Source: Larkinella sp. C7 | GTDB taxonomy: Bacteria > Bacteroidota > Bacteroidia > Cytophagales > Spirosomataceae | Direction: 5' to 3' | Assembly: GCF_006149005.1 (NCBI RefSeq) | Contig: NZ_VBSL01000002.1 | Location: 671,466-735,465, forward strand | Length of the DNA: 64,000 nucleotides | Part shown: piece after piece, positions 20,184-29,569 of the stretch | Numbering within the stretch: position 1 is the first letter of the stretch | Layout: the number at the start of each line of letters is the position of its first letter | Translations under genes and position numbers: made by a program | The notes under the pieces: generated by a model | Told to the model about the DNA's origin: nothing | What the model saw: only the letters and a program-made list of their open reading frames with translations | Databases searched by the model: none

Positions 20184-21260
20184 TCACCCCAGCGATCGCA
20201 CATAACTCCCCAGCCACTTCACATCCGCGCCGTGGTGTTCCAGAATTTCCTGAACGCCGGGGTCGTTGGCGTGGCCTTCAAACTCGATCAGAAACCAGTA
20301 TTTAAACGTGGCCCCTTCCCGCAACGGGCGGCTTTCTATTTTGGTCAAATTGATGCTTCGGGCATCGAACTCCTGAAGAAACTGCGCCAAAACCCCCGGT
20401 TTGTTCGTGTTTGGCAGCCGGGCCACAATGGTGGTTTTGTCGTGACCACTTCTCTGGTTTTCAAAATCCTTCGCCAGAACCAAAAACCGGGTCCGGTTCA
20501 GGTCCGTATCTTCGATGTTGTCGAACAAAACCGGTACGCCGAACAGCTTGGACGCGATGTTGGAGCAAATGGCGGCCGCCCGGGGTTGCTGGGCCGCCAG
20601 CTTGGCCGCTTTGGACGTCGACTCGACCGGAATCAGCTCGGCGGGCAAGCCCTCGAAATAATCCCGCAAAAATTTGCTGCACTGACCAAATGCAATGTCC
20701 TTGGAGTAAATGTGCGTGATTTCGCTCAAAACGTCGGTTTGGGTGGCAAACGTAAAATGGATCGGAATCTGCGCTTCGGCGGCAATCAGCAGGTCTTTTT
20801 CGAAGAGTAAATCAATCGTCTCATTGACCACGCCTTCCTGGTTATTTTCGATGGGCACCACGCCAAACCGGCTGCGGCCCGTTTCAACACTTTCGAACAC
20901 CGACCGGATGGTGGGTAGGGCAATGTAATCGCTCATGGCCCCAAACCGGCTTTCGGCGGCCTGGTGCGTAAAACTTCCTTCCGGACCGAGATACGCCACC
21001 CGCTCCGGCATTTCCAGATTCCGTGAAACCGCAAAAATTTCGAGGTAAATGGCGTCGATGGCTGCCGGGGTCATCAACCCCTTGTTCAATTCGTGCAGCC
21101 GGTCCAGAATTTGCTTTTCCCGCTCGGGGCGGTAGATGACGGATTTGCTCGATTTCTTTAATTCGCCAACCTGCCGCACCACTTCCATGCGCTGGTTTAA
21201 CAAATGCAACAATTGGTCGTCGATGGAATCGATCTGTGTACGGAGGGATTCGAGGGTCAC
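20184..21260 (-). CDS. pheA: Bifunctional chorismate mutase/prephenate dehydratase (P-protein)
   Basis: 358 residues in three parts. An AroQ-type chorismate mutase (about 1-88) with the helix pattern LRTQIDSIDDQLLHLLNQR. A prephenate dehydratase (about 92-270) with YLGPEGSFTHQAA and the Thr-Arg-Phe catalytic motif in NRTRFLVL. A C-terminal ACT domain (about 280-358) with Glu-Ser-Arg-Pro, which gives feedback inhibition by phenylalanine in this family. It commits chorismate to phenylalanine. It lies upstream of parE on the same strand, separated by a hairpin element. Confidence 0.95.
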   Translation of the reverse strand: MTLESLRTQIDSIDDQLLHLLNQRMEVVRQVGELKKSSKSVIYRPEREKQILDRLHELNKGLMTPAAIDAIYLEIFAVSRNLEMPERVAYLGPEGSFTHQAAESRFGAMSDYIALPTIRSVFESVETGRSRFGVVPIENNQEGVVNETIDLLFEKDLLIAAEAQIPIHFTFATQTDVLSEITHIYSKDIAFGQCSKFLRDYFEGLPAELIPVESTSKAAKLAAQQPRAAAICSNIASKLFGVPVLFDNIEDTDLNRTRFLVLAKDFENQRSGHDKTTIVARLPNTNKPGVLAQFLQEFDARSINLTKIESRPLREGATFKYWFLIEFEGHANDPGVQEILEHHGADVKWLGSYVRSLG

Positions 21261-21270
21261 TTTTTAAAAA

Positions 21271-21352
21271 GTTATGAGTTAAGAGTTAAAAGTTAAGAGT
21301 TTCATGCGTCAGCTAACTCTTAATTTTTAACTCTTAACTCTTAATTCATAAC
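21271..21352. repeat. Word-repeat hairpin between pheA and parE
   Basis: Left arm 21271-21301 (31 bases) and right arm about 21315-21352 (38 bases) pair well; the right arm is longer by one 7-base word (AGAGTTA). Both arms are iterations of TTAAGAG/TTAAAAG. The loop is short and contains GCGTCAGC. It fills the gap between two same-strand genes, immediately upstream of the pheA start. Confidence 0.85.
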
Positions 21353-21361
21353 TCATATCAC

Positions 21362-23254
21362 TTATTCCAGAACCAGCGCCACTTCCTCCATATCTTTTTC
21401 GATGCGGAGGTTGTCGATGATGAAACGCTGGCGATCCGGGGTGTTTTTACCCATGTAATAGCTGAGCAATTTCGGAACGGACGTTTCTTTTTCCATAATC
21501 ACCGGCTCCAGACGCATGTTGTCGCCAATGAACAGGCCAAATTCTTCCGGTGAAATCTCTCCCAAACCTTTAAAGCGGGTAATTTCAACTTTTTTACCGC
21601 CTTTGGTCAATTTATCGGTGGCCTGCTGCTTTTCCATTTCGGAATAACAGTAAACGGTCTCTTTGTGGTTTTTCGGATTCCGAACGCGGAACAACGGCGT
21701 TTCCAGGATGTAAAGGTGGCCATTTCGAACCAAATCCGGAAAAAATTGCAGGAAAAAAGTCATCAGCAGCAATCGGATGTGCATACCATCGACGTCGGCA
21801 TCGGTTGCCACCACGATGCGGTTGTAGCGTAGCGTATCCAGTCCGTCCTCAATGTCGAGGGCGTGTTGCAGCAAATTGAACTCTTCGTTTTCATACACCA
21901 CCTTCTTGGTCAGCCCGAAACAGTTCAGCGGTTTTCCGCGCAGACTAAACACCGCCTGGTTTTGCACATTCCGCGATTTGGTGATGGAACCGCTGGCCGA
22001 ATCCCCTTCCGTGATGAACAGCGTGGTGTTATAGCGGTCGTCGGACTTGATGTCGGGCAGGTGGTTCCGACAGTCGCGCAGCTTCTTGTTGTGCAGGTTG
22101 GCTTTCTTCGCCCGGTCGTTCGCCAGTTTTTTAATTCCCGCCAGTTCTTTCCGTTCCCGCTCCGACTGCTCGATCCGCTTTTTGAGGGCTTCCCGCGTTT
22201 CGGTGTTCATATGCAGGAAATCATCGAGTTGGTTTTTCACAAAATCGATGACAAACGAACGCACCGTCGTGCTGTTGGAGTCGGGGGCCATGTTGATGGA
22301 CCCCAGTTTGGTTTTGGTCTGCGACTCAAAAACCGGTTCCTGCACCCGGATGCTGATGGCTGAAATGATCGAAGCCCGAATATCGGCCGCGTCGTATTCC
22401 TTCTTAAAGTATTCGCGGATGGTTTTGACGAAGGCTTCGCGCAAAGCCGCCAGGTGGGTTCCGCCCTGGGTCGTATACTGACCGTTTACGAACGAATAGT
22501 ATTCTTCCCCATACTGATTGCCGTGCGTCAGGGCAATCTCGATGTCGGAGCCCTTCAGGTGAATGATGGGATACCGCAGGGCATCTTCGTCGGTTTTATT
22601 TCGCAACAAATCGAGCAGCCCGTTTTGCGAAATAAATTTCTGGCCGTTGAAACTGATGGTTAACCCGGCGTTCAGGTAACAATAGTTCCAGATCATGTTC
22701 TCCAGAAACTGCGGGATGTAATGAAAGTTCTTGAAAACCGTGTTGTCCGGTTCGAAAACGACCAGGGTTCCGTTGCGCTGGTTGGTGGCATCTTCGCCCT
22801 GCCGAACCAGGATACCGCGTTCGAACTCAGCCCAGACGGTTTTCCCCTCCCGGTACGACTGCACGCGAAACAACGTGGACAGGGCATTGACGGCTTTGGT
22901 ACCAACGCCGTTCAGCCCCACCGACTTCTGGAACGCGCCCGAATCGTATTTCCCGCCGGTGTTGATTTTGGATACCACATCAACCACTTTTCCGAGGGGA
23001 ATTCCCCGGCCATAGTCCCGCACTTCAACGCGGTGGTCGGTCACTTTAATGTCGATGAGCTTGCCATTGCCCATCACGTGTTCATCGATACAGTTGTCTA
23101 CTACCTCCTTGATCAATACATAGATTCCATCATCCGCGGCCGACCCATCGCCCAACTTCCCGATGTACATCCCGGGCCGAAGCCGGATGTGTTCCCGCCA
23201 GTCGAGCGACCGGATGCTGTCTTCTGTATACTGAACCTGATTACTATCTGCCAT
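21362..23254 (-). CDS. parE: DNA topoisomerase IV subunit B
   Basis: 630 residues, the usual length for ParE. The GHKL ATPase domain has [17 protein letters not shown] and [14 protein letters not shown]. The transducer domain follows. The TOPRIM part has [10 protein letters not shown], the [11 protein letters not shown] segment, and the Mg-binding [10 protein letters not shown]. It works with ParC, which is not in the window, to unlink daughter chromosomes. The calling as ParE rather than GyrB rests on the length, the [12 protein letters not shown] wording and the lack of a GyrB-type insert. It diverges from the SLBB gene. Confidence 0.9.
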   Translation of the reverse strand: MADSNQVQYTEDSIRSLDWREHIRLRPGMYIGKLGDGSAADDGIYVLIKEVVDNCIDEHVMGNGKLIDIKVTDHRVEVRDYGRGIPLGKVVDVVSKINTGGKYDSGAFQKSVGLNGVGTKAVNALSTLFRVQSYREGKTVWAEFERGILVRQGEDATNQRNGTLVVFEPDNTVFKNFHYIPQFLENMIWNYCYLNAGLTISFNGQKFISQNGLLDLLRNKTDEDALRYPIIHLKGSDIEIALTHGNQYGEEYYSFVNGQYTTQGGTHLAALREAFVKTIREYFKKEYDAADIRASIISAISIRVQEPVFESQTKTKLGSINMAPDSNSTTVRSFVIDFVKNQLDDFLHMNTETREALKKRIEQSERERKELAGIKKLANDRAKKANLHNKKLRDCRNHLPDIKSDDRYNTTLFITEGDSASGSITKSRNVQNQAVFSLRGKPLNCFGLTKKVVYENEEFNLLQHALDIEDGLDTLRYNRIVVATDADVDGMHIRLLLMTFFLQFFPDLVRNGHLYILETPLFRVRNPKNHKETVYCYSEMEKQQATDKLTKGGKKVEITRFKGLGEISPEEFGLFIGDNMRLEPVIMEKETSVPKLLSYYMGKNTPDRQRFIIDNLRIEKDMEEVALVLE

Positions 23255-23573
23255 ATGACTATTAAACTGGTGTTACGTGAGAAAACACCCCAAAAACCGT
23301 TTTTTAACGCATTCGTCAGCGGTCTGCGGTTTATCGGGTGTTCGCAAAATATGAAATTTTGACCTTTAAAAAGAAAATGTTTAAAAAGTAGTAAAAGTTC
23401 GTTTACTTTGTAGCGCAAAGTGCGTCAAAAACCGTCAATGCACGATTTACTACTGATAGCAAACCAACGCAAATGAGATTGAGCGCCGGAAACCGGTCGT
23501 ATACTTTCTTAAAAATATGCAAAAATATCCACATTTCCATTGTTTTAGCTCAAATTTTTCCGCCTACTCTTCG
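23255..23573. other. 319-base divergent gap between parE and the polysaccharide locus
   Basis: No coding region is supported. A promoter candidate on the plus strand is listed separately; promoters for parE must lie here on the other strand but I could not pick one with confidence. Confidence 0.5.
23380..23410 (+). promoter_or_regulatory. Candidate promoter of the polysaccharide locus
   Basis: TTTA at 23380-23383, 19 bases, TTACTTTG at 23403-23410 (five of six fixed positions of TAnnTTTG). It would give a leader of roughly 155 bases before the SLBB gene, long enough to hold control elements, none of which I recognise. Confidence 0.35.
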
Positions 23574-26150
23574 ATGCAATTTTTCCGCAAAACCATTCTT
23601 GGTGTATTGCTGCTCTGTACTGGCTTCAATGCGGCAGCGCAGGTCATTCAGGCTCCTTCAGCCCCCACGTCGGCCCCCTCTACGCTCCCTTCCGGTATGC
23701 CGCGCCCCACGCAGGGTCAGGCACCGGCCGGACAGCTTCCGGGACAAACCGGTAACGCCCCCCGCGGTACGCAAGGTACCACCGGTACCACGCAACAGGG
23801 AACCCGCGGAACAACCGGCACTACCGGCACTACGCAACAGGGCGGTAACCAACAGGGAACCCGGGGCCAAACCGGGACGACCGGTCAAAACGGCACGACA
23901 GGCACCAACCAGAACGGGCAGCAAACCGCTCCCGACGGAAGCAGCCAGAATGCAACCGAGCAACCCCTGGACGACCAGAACGAGACTCAATTAAAAACGG
24001 AAGCCGAACTCTTGCGGGAACGGGAACTGGCCGCTCAACGGCGTAAATTATTCGGGTATCAGCTTTTCAACGATCCGGCCAACGGCAGCGTTTTTCAGCC
24101 GAACATCAACATTGCCACACCAAAAGGCTATGTAGTGGGTCCCAACGATCAGTTGAACATCAACATCTACGGCTATTCGGAAGCCGTTTACCAGACCACG
24201 GTCAACCCCGACGGGTTTATCTACCTCCAGCGGGTGGGACCGGTTCACGTTTCCGGTCTGACCATTGAACAGGCCCGGGGTCGCATTCTGGATCGGCTGG
24301 CGAAAATCTATGTCGGCTTGAAAAGCGGGCCTTACGGGGCGGCCAACACGTATATGATCGTAACCCTGGGTGACATTCGCAGCATCCGGGTAACGGTAAC
24401 GGGCGAAGCCGTCCGGCCGGGAACCTACACGGTATCTTCGCTTTCGACGGCCATGAACGTGATTTACCAGGCCGGTGGCCCCAGTGAAATCGGGTCTTTC
24501 CGGAACGTTCAGGTGATCCGCAACAACCGGGTTGTGGCCTCCATCGATTTGTATGACTTCCTGACGACCGGGATTCAGCGGAACGATATCCGCTTGCAGG
24601 ATAACGATAACGTACGCTTCCAGACGTTCAAGTCGCACGTGGAAATTAACGGATCGACCAAACGCAACAACATTTTTGAAATGCTGCCCGGCGAACCCAT
24701 GGCGCGATTGCTCGAACTGGCCGGCGGTTTTAGCAGCAATGCCTACAAAGCGCGCATCAAAGTGACCCGGTTTACGAACCGGGAATTGAAGGTCATCGAC
24801 GTTGTAGAATCCGACTTTCCGACCTTCCCGATGGAAGACGGTGACCAGGTTGTGGTTGAAGGCGTATTGGTTCGTTACGAAAACCAGGTCGGTATTCAGG
24901 GCGCGGTTTTCCGTCCGGGCATTTATTCGCTGGATCAGAATAAAACCCTGAAACAACTGATTGCCAGTGCCGAAGGACTGAAAGGAGAAGCTTTTACGGG
25001 GCGGATTCAAATTGTTCGCACCCGCGAGGACATGGCGATCGAAAATATCTCCCTAAATTTGGTCGATATTATGAACGGCGTGAAACCGGATGTGGAATTG
25101 AAACGGGAAGATCAGGTTATTATTCCTTCCCGCTTCGATATGGCCGAATTTGCCGAAATCAGCATCACCGGGGAAGTGATTACCCCCATCGAGGCTACCC
25201 CGTATGTGGCCAACATGACACTCGAAGATCTGATTCTGCGGGCGGGTGGTTTGAAAGAGTCGGCTGCGGCTGCGCAGATTGAAGTTGTTCGTCGGAAAAA
25301 AGATGTCGATGTGAGTTCAAAATCAGCCCAGGTTTCGGAAATTTTCCGATTCAACGTCGATCGGGATCTCAGCATGAAGCCAACGGATACGCAGTTTCCG
25401 CTCTTTCCCTACGATCAGGTGATCGTACGACGCTCGCCAAATTACCGAATCCAAACCTTTGTCAATGTGGAAGGGGAAGTCGTCATGCCGGGTGAATATC
25501 CGGTGGTAACGAAAGACCAGCGCGTTTCGGATCTGGTTAAAATGGCGGGAGGCATTACGCCGTTTGCCTACGTCCAGGGGGCTACGCTGGTGCGGACGAT
25601 CCAACTGAGCGAGGCCGAAAAACAGTTGCGTCAGCAAACCATTACCGAACTGGCCGACGATAGCCCAAAGGCGATTGTAAAGCCGGAAGTAACCACGGAT
25701 GTTACGGAGCAACTGATCGGGATTAGCCTGCAGAAGATTTTAAGTAACCCGGGTTCCGCTGAAGATATGATTCTGGAAGAAGGTGATATTTTACGAATTC
25801 CGAAACAACTGGAAACTGTACGGGTTGGTGGAGAAGTATTGTTACCAACAACGGCGAAATACCGGAGAGGACAAACGTTCCAGGATTACATTTCGCAGGC
25901 CGGTGGTTTCACCAGCCGTTCAGCCCGGAAACGCGCTTACGTCGTGTATGCCAACGGGTCGGCCGACCGGACACGCCGGTTTGCCTTCTTCAATGTGTAT
26001 CCACGCGTTGAACCCGGTTCCGAAATTATTGTTCCGCAGCAAACCAAGGGCGAATTGACCCCACAGCAGCTCATTTCGAACACCACCGGCGTGCTCAGTT
26101 CGATCATGACGTTGATCACGACAGTGTTGGCATTCCGGTTGCTTCGTTAA
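23574..26150 (+). CDS. Polysaccharide export protein with six SLBB domains and a Gly/Thr/Gln-rich linker
   Basis: 858 residues from the ATG at 23574. Signal peptide 1-22 (FFRKTILGVLLLCTGFNAAA). Residues about 60-125 are a low-complexity linker of Gly, Thr, Gln and Asn. A Poly_export domain (about 182-290; GYVVGPNDQLNINIYGY) is followed by six SLBB repeats, recognisable from starts such as VTVTGEAVRPGTY, VEINGSTKRN, VGIQGAVFRPGIY, ISITGEVITP, VNVEGEVVMPGEY and VRVGGEVLLP. A last hydrophobic helix ends the chain. This is a Wza-type outer-membrane channel, enlarged as is common in Bacteroidota. The Wzz-like gene follows after 35 bases. Confidence 0.9.
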   Translation: MQFFRKTILGVLLLCTGFNAAAQVIQAPSAPTSAPSTLPSGMPRPTQGQAPAGQLPGQTGNAPRGTQGTTGTTQQGTRGTTGTTGTTQQGGNQQGTRGQTGTTGQNGTTGTNQNGQQTAPDGSSQNATEQPLDDQNETQLKTEAELLRERELAAQRRKLFGYQLFNDPANGSVFQPNINIATPKGYVVGPNDQLNINIYGYSEAVYQTTVNPDGFIYLQRVGPVHVSGLTIEQARGRILDRLAKIYVGLKSGPYGAANTYMIVTLGDIRSIRVTVTGEAVRPGTYTVSSLSTAMNVIYQAGGPSEIGSFRNVQVIRNNRVVASIDLYDFLTTGIQRNDIRLQDNDNVRFQTFKSHVEINGSTKRNNIFEMLPGEPMARLLELAGGFSSNAYKARIKVTRFTNRELKVIDVVESDFPTFPMEDGDQVVVEGVLVRYENQVGIQGAVFRPGIYSLDQNKTLKQLIASAEGLKGEAFTGRIQIVRTREDMAIENISLNLVDIMNGVKPDVELKREDQVIIPSRFDMAEFAEISITGEVITPIEATPYVANMTLEDLILRAGGLKESAAAAQIEVVRRKKDVDVSSKSAQVSEIFRFNVDRDLSMKPTDTQFPLFPYDQVIVRRSPNYRIQTFVNVEGEVVMPGEYPVVTKDQRVSDLVKMAGGITPFAYVQGATLVRTIQLSEAEKQLRQQTITELADDSPKAIVKPEVTTDVTEQLIGISLQKILSNPGSAEDMILEEGDILRIPKQLETVRVGGEVLLPTTAKYRRGQTFQDYISQAGGFTSRSARKRAYVVYANGSADRTRRFAFFNVYPRVEPGSEIIVPQQTKGELTPQQLISNTTGVLSSIMTLITTVLAFRLLR

Positions 26151-26185
26151 TACAGACATAAATCGCTTTGGTAATCTGACTTCGT

Positions 26186-27283
26186 ATGGAAACCATTGAT
26201 TCAAAAAAAACAGACAAAAATCAACTGCCTCCCGATCAGGTATCGCCCAAGGAAGTTGTCAACCGGGTCATCCTGTTCAAAGACCAGCTAATACGCAGTT
26301 GGAAACTGCTGGCGGTCTTTATGGTGATCGGCGGAGCCATCGGCTTCATCATTGACTTCAATACCGACAAGCGGCCCACCTACACGGGATACATTACGTT
26401 TAACCTCGGGGGCGGTTCAAGCCAGGGTGGCTTGGGCGAACTGGGCAACCTGGCCGGCATGTTTGGTCTGGGCGGTGGCGCTCCGGATGCCAACATCTTC
26501 ACGGGTGAAAACTTTATGTATTACGTGGTTTCCAAACCAATCATCACCCGGTCTTTGCTGAAAGAAGTGGACACAACCGCCAACCACAAAGACCTGATGG
26601 TCAACTACTACATCAACAAGAGCGGGATTCGTGACGATGAGTGGGAAGACGATGATACGTTGCGGAACTTCCGCTTTATCCGGGGAAAAGATCCGAAGAA
26701 CTTTACGCGACTGGAAAACAAGGCGCTGGATGGGGTCTTCAACCGAATTAAGGGCGAGACTTCCATTGCGCAACTCGACCGAAAATCCTCCTTCCTGACC
26801 CTGAGAACCGGTATGCACGCGGAAATGCTGGCGGCAACTTGGCTGGATATTCTGCTGGAAACCGTACAGGAAGACTTTACGGAAAAACAAAACCGCAAAA
26901 CCAGAGAAATGCTGGTGCTGATGGAAAACCGCCGGGATTCACTGGGACGCGTGCTGGGTCGGAATGATTCGAACCTGGCCCGTTACATCGACCAGAATCA
27001 GCAGGTTGTTGTAGCCGAAGGGCAGCTCCAGCAGTCGAAGCTAACCCGCAACTCGACCTTTCTGCAACAACTTTACTACGGGGCGGTTCAAAGTGTCGAC
27101 AACCTGAAACTCAGCCTGATCAAGGAAGCGCCTCTGTTCACCATCGTGGAACCCGTGTCGCTCCCGCTGTTTAAAGAGACCCACGAACCGTTTGCCTTCC
27201 AGGCCGGTATTGTCATGGGGCTCATTCTCGGTCTGATCTTCATCTTCCTGAGACAGACCTTCCACAGCATCATGCAGAGCTAA
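26186..27283 (+). CDS. Wzz-type polysaccharide chain-length/co-polymerase protein
   Basis: 365 residues. Two membrane helices, about 42-60 and 330-352, flank a periplasmic region with a helical, charged centre (about 200-300) and a Pro-rich stretch before the second helix; this is the Wzz topology. A Gly-rich segment (about 75-100, with GGLGELGNLAGMFGLGGG) follows the first helix. There is no C-terminal tyrosine kinase domain. Such proteins set polymer length and couple the inner membrane to the outer-membrane SLBB channel, whose gene is just upstream. Confidence 0.88.
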   Translation: METIDSKKTDKNQLPPDQVSPKEVVNRVILFKDQLIRSWKLLAVFMVIGGAIGFIIDFNTDKRPTYTGYITFNLGGGSSQGGLGELGNLAGMFGLGGGAPDANIFTGENFMYYVVSKPIITRSLLKEVDTTANHKDLMVNYYINKSGIRDDEWEDDDTLRNFRFIRGKDPKNFTRLENKALDGVFNRIKGETSIAQLDRKSSFLTLRTGMHAEMLAATWLDILLETVQEDFTEKQNRKTREMLVLMENRRDSLGRVLGRNDSNLARYIDQNQQVVVAEGQLQQSKLTRNSTFLQQLYYGAVQSVDNLKLSLIKEAPLFTIVEPVSLPLFKETHEPFAFQAGIVMGLILGLIFIFLRQTFHSIMQS

Positions 27284-27364
27284 TATTGCCATTGAACCCT
27301 TCCTCACCAACCGCACGGTTCCGGAGGAAGGGACCTTACTTACACTCTTCATTTATTCAAGTTT

Positions 27365-28204
27365 GTGAAAACACACGAAGTGGTTATTGAACCCGGTCGG
27401 TCGGAAAAGAATTACTGGCGGGATCTCTGGAAAAACCGGGAATTGCTCTATATTTTGTCCATGCGTGACATTTCGGTCCGCTACAAACAAACGATTCTGG
27501 GTACCTCCTGGAGTCTGATCCGGCCACTGATTACGATGATGATTATGTTCTTCGTATTCAGTAAGGTAGCGAAACTGAAAGGCGACCCCGGCATTCCTTA
27601 TCCACTCATGATTCTGGCTGGTTTGACGATCTGGACGTTTTTTTCCAACTCGTTTACCCAGATCAGCACCAGCATTACGGCCAACTCGAACCTGGTCACG
27701 AAGGTCTATTTTCCCCGGCTGATCATGCCGCTCAGTTCGTCGGTCGTGAGTTTCATCGACTTTCTGGTGGCGCTGGGGCTGTTTGTGGTCCTGACAATCT
27801 GGTACCAGTTCTGGCCCGACTGGCACATCCTGTTTCTACCGTTCTTTATCCTGCTGGCGTTGCTGGCATCCTTTGCATTTGGTCTTATCTTTGCGGTGCT
27901 CAACGTCAAATTTCGGGACATTGGCCAGCTCATACCGTTCATTGTTCAGATCGGTTTTTACGCCTGCCCGATTGCCTACAGCAGCCGGCTGGTGGAAGAA
28001 AATGCCGGCGAATGGTGGCACCCGATCTATTACATGAACCCGATGGTCGGCATTATCGACGGATTCAAATGGTCGTTATTGGGTGAGAAAGCCTTTTTCA
28101 ATCCGACCAGTGTGATTAATTCAGTGGTGATTATTACGATCTTTCTCTTCATCTCCATTTATTTTTTCCGGAAACGGGAAAACTCCTTTGTGGATGATAT
28201 TTAA
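27365..28204 (+). CDS. ABC-2 type polysaccharide exporter permease (Wzm-like)
   Basis: 279 residues beginning at a GTG codon; no upstream ATG is available in frame. A cytoplasmic N-terminus with WRDLWKNRELLYILSMRDI leads into RYKQTILGTSWSLIRPL, the signature of O-antigen/teichoic acid ABC permeases, and then six membrane helices. With the ATPase encoded next it moves a lipid-linked glycan across the inner membrane. The gap to the ATPase gene holds a hairpin element. Confidence 0.9.
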   Translation: MKTHEVVIEPGRSEKNYWRDLWKNRELLYILSMRDISVRYKQTILGTSWSLIRPLITMMIMFFVFSKVAKLKGDPGIPYPLMILAGLTIWTFFSNSFTQISTSITANSNLVTKVYFPRLIMPLSSSVVSFIDFLVALGLFVVLTIWYQFWPDWHILFLPFFILLALLASFAFGLIFAVLNVKFRDIGQLIPFIVQIGFYACPIAYSSRLVEENAGEWWHPIYYMNPMVGIIDGFKWSLLGEKAFFNPTSVINSVVIITIFLFISIYFFRKRENSFVDDI

Positions 28205-28207
28205 AAT

Positions 28208-28290
28208 TAAGTTGCTGGGTTTCGTTTTGAACAGAATGTGTTTATTTACGTTAGTTAACTGAAAACAAACAACTTACAACGGGCAACTTA
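28208..28290. repeat. Word-repeat hairpin between the Wzm- and Wzt-like genes
   Basis: Left arm 28208-28234 starts TAAGTTGC and contains GTTTTGAACAG. Right arm 28259-28290 has the complements (CTGAAAAC, CAACTT, GCAACTTA), with small length differences between blocks. Located inside an operon, so it is transcribed. Confidence 0.6.
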
Positions 28291-28297
28291 GTAAGCT

Positions 28298-29569
28298 ATG
28301 GCGGTCATTACAGCAGAAGATATTAGCAAACGATACATCATCGACCATAAACGGGGCAAGGGCAGCACCAGTATCAAGGATGCCCTGGGCGACCAGATAC
28401 GGAAGATTTTTAATGGCAAGAAGTCTCCACACGAGGAGACCGAACACATTGAACATGAAGATTTCTGGGCACTGAAGGACGTTAATTTCAGCGTCGAGCA
28501 GGGCGACCGGATCGGGATCGTTGGTCACAACGGAGCCGGCAAGTCCACGCTCCTGAAAGTTCTCAGCAAAATTACCGAACCCACCACGGGCCGGATTCAC
28601 ATCCGGGGCCGCATTGCCAGCCTGCTCGAAGTCGGCACCGGTTTTCACCCCGAGCTGACCGGTCGCGAAAATATTTTCCTCAACGGCGCCATTCTGGGCA
28701 TGACCCGGGAAGAAATCCGGAAGCAGTTTGATGCCATCGTCGATTTTGGCGGCATTGAGAAATTCCTGGATACGCCCGTCAAGCGGTATTCGTCGGGGAT
28801 GTATGTCCGGCTGGGATTTGCCATTGCCGCCCACCTCGATCCCGAAATCCTTATCATCGATGAGGTGCTGGCAGTCGGCGATGCCGAGTTTCAGAAGAAA
28901 AGTCTGGGGAAGATGCGCGATGTTTCGGCCAGCGGCCGGACCATTCTGTTCGTAAGTCACAACATGACGGCCGTGCAGGCGCTCTGCAACCGGACGCTCT
29001 ACTTCGAACGCGGGCAACTGATCGAACAGGGCGAAACCAACCAGGTGGTCGCGTCGTATCTGAGCAAAATTTCAAAAACGAAACTGATTCGGGAGTGGAA
29101 TACACCGGAAGAGGCTCCCGGCAATGATCTGGTGCGGATCAAGAAAATCGAAATCCTGCCCGAATACGTTGACAATCAGATTTTTATCGACGTTCGCACC
29201 CCGTTCCGCGTTCGGTTCGAATACTGGAACTTCATGGACAAGGCCAACCTCAACCTGAGCCTTCACATGAACTCCATGACCGGCGAATGTATTTTCAACG
29301 TCGGTACGCAATCCCAACCGTATGCGAAGGGGCTCATCGCGGGCGAGTGTCTGGTGCCGGGCCACTTTCTGAACGATGGGACGTATAACGTATCCATGAT
29401 GATTGTAAAAGATACCGTCACTCCGCTGTACAATATGGAAGAAGGACTTATCTTTGACGTTGCCGATTACCGCGACGGTGTGGCATGGTATGGCAAATGG
29501 CCAGGCTATGTGCGTCCGCAACTGAAGTTCCACACCGAAATGATGGAAGAAAACATTCTGAATGATTAA
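28298..29569 (+). CDS. Polysaccharide ABC exporter ATPase with Wzt-type C-terminal domain
   Basis: 423 residues. Nucleotide-binding domain (about 1-245): Walker A GHNGAGKS at 76-83, signature RYSSGMYVRLGFA, Walker B ILIIDEVLAVGD, and the switch His in FVSHNM. The remaining 175 residues are a beta-sandwich domain like the one in Wzt that reads the non-reducing end of the finished glycan. Export would therefore be tied to a terminal modification of the chain. The end overlaps the aminotransferase gene by eight bases. Confidence 0.92.
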   Translation: MAVITAEDISKRYIIDHKRGKGSTSIKDALGDQIRKIFNGKKSPHEETEHIEHEDFWALKDVNFSVEQGDRIGIVGHNGAGKSTLLKVLSKITEPTTGRIHIRGRIASLLEVGTGFHPELTGRENIFLNGAILGMTREEIRKQFDAIVDFGGIEKFLDTPVKRYSSGMYVRLGFAIAAHLDPEILIIDEVLAVGDAEFQKKSLGKMRDVSASGRTILFVSHNMTAVQALCNRTLYFERGQLIEQGETNQVVASYLSKISKTKLIREWNTPEEAPGNDLVRIKKIEILPEYVDNQIFIDVRTPFRVRFEYWNFMDKANLNLSLHMNSMTGECIFNVGTQSQPYAKGLIAGECLVPGHFLNDGTYNVSMMIVKDTVTPLYNMEEGLIFDVADYRDGVAWYGKWPGYVRPQLKFHTEMMEENILND

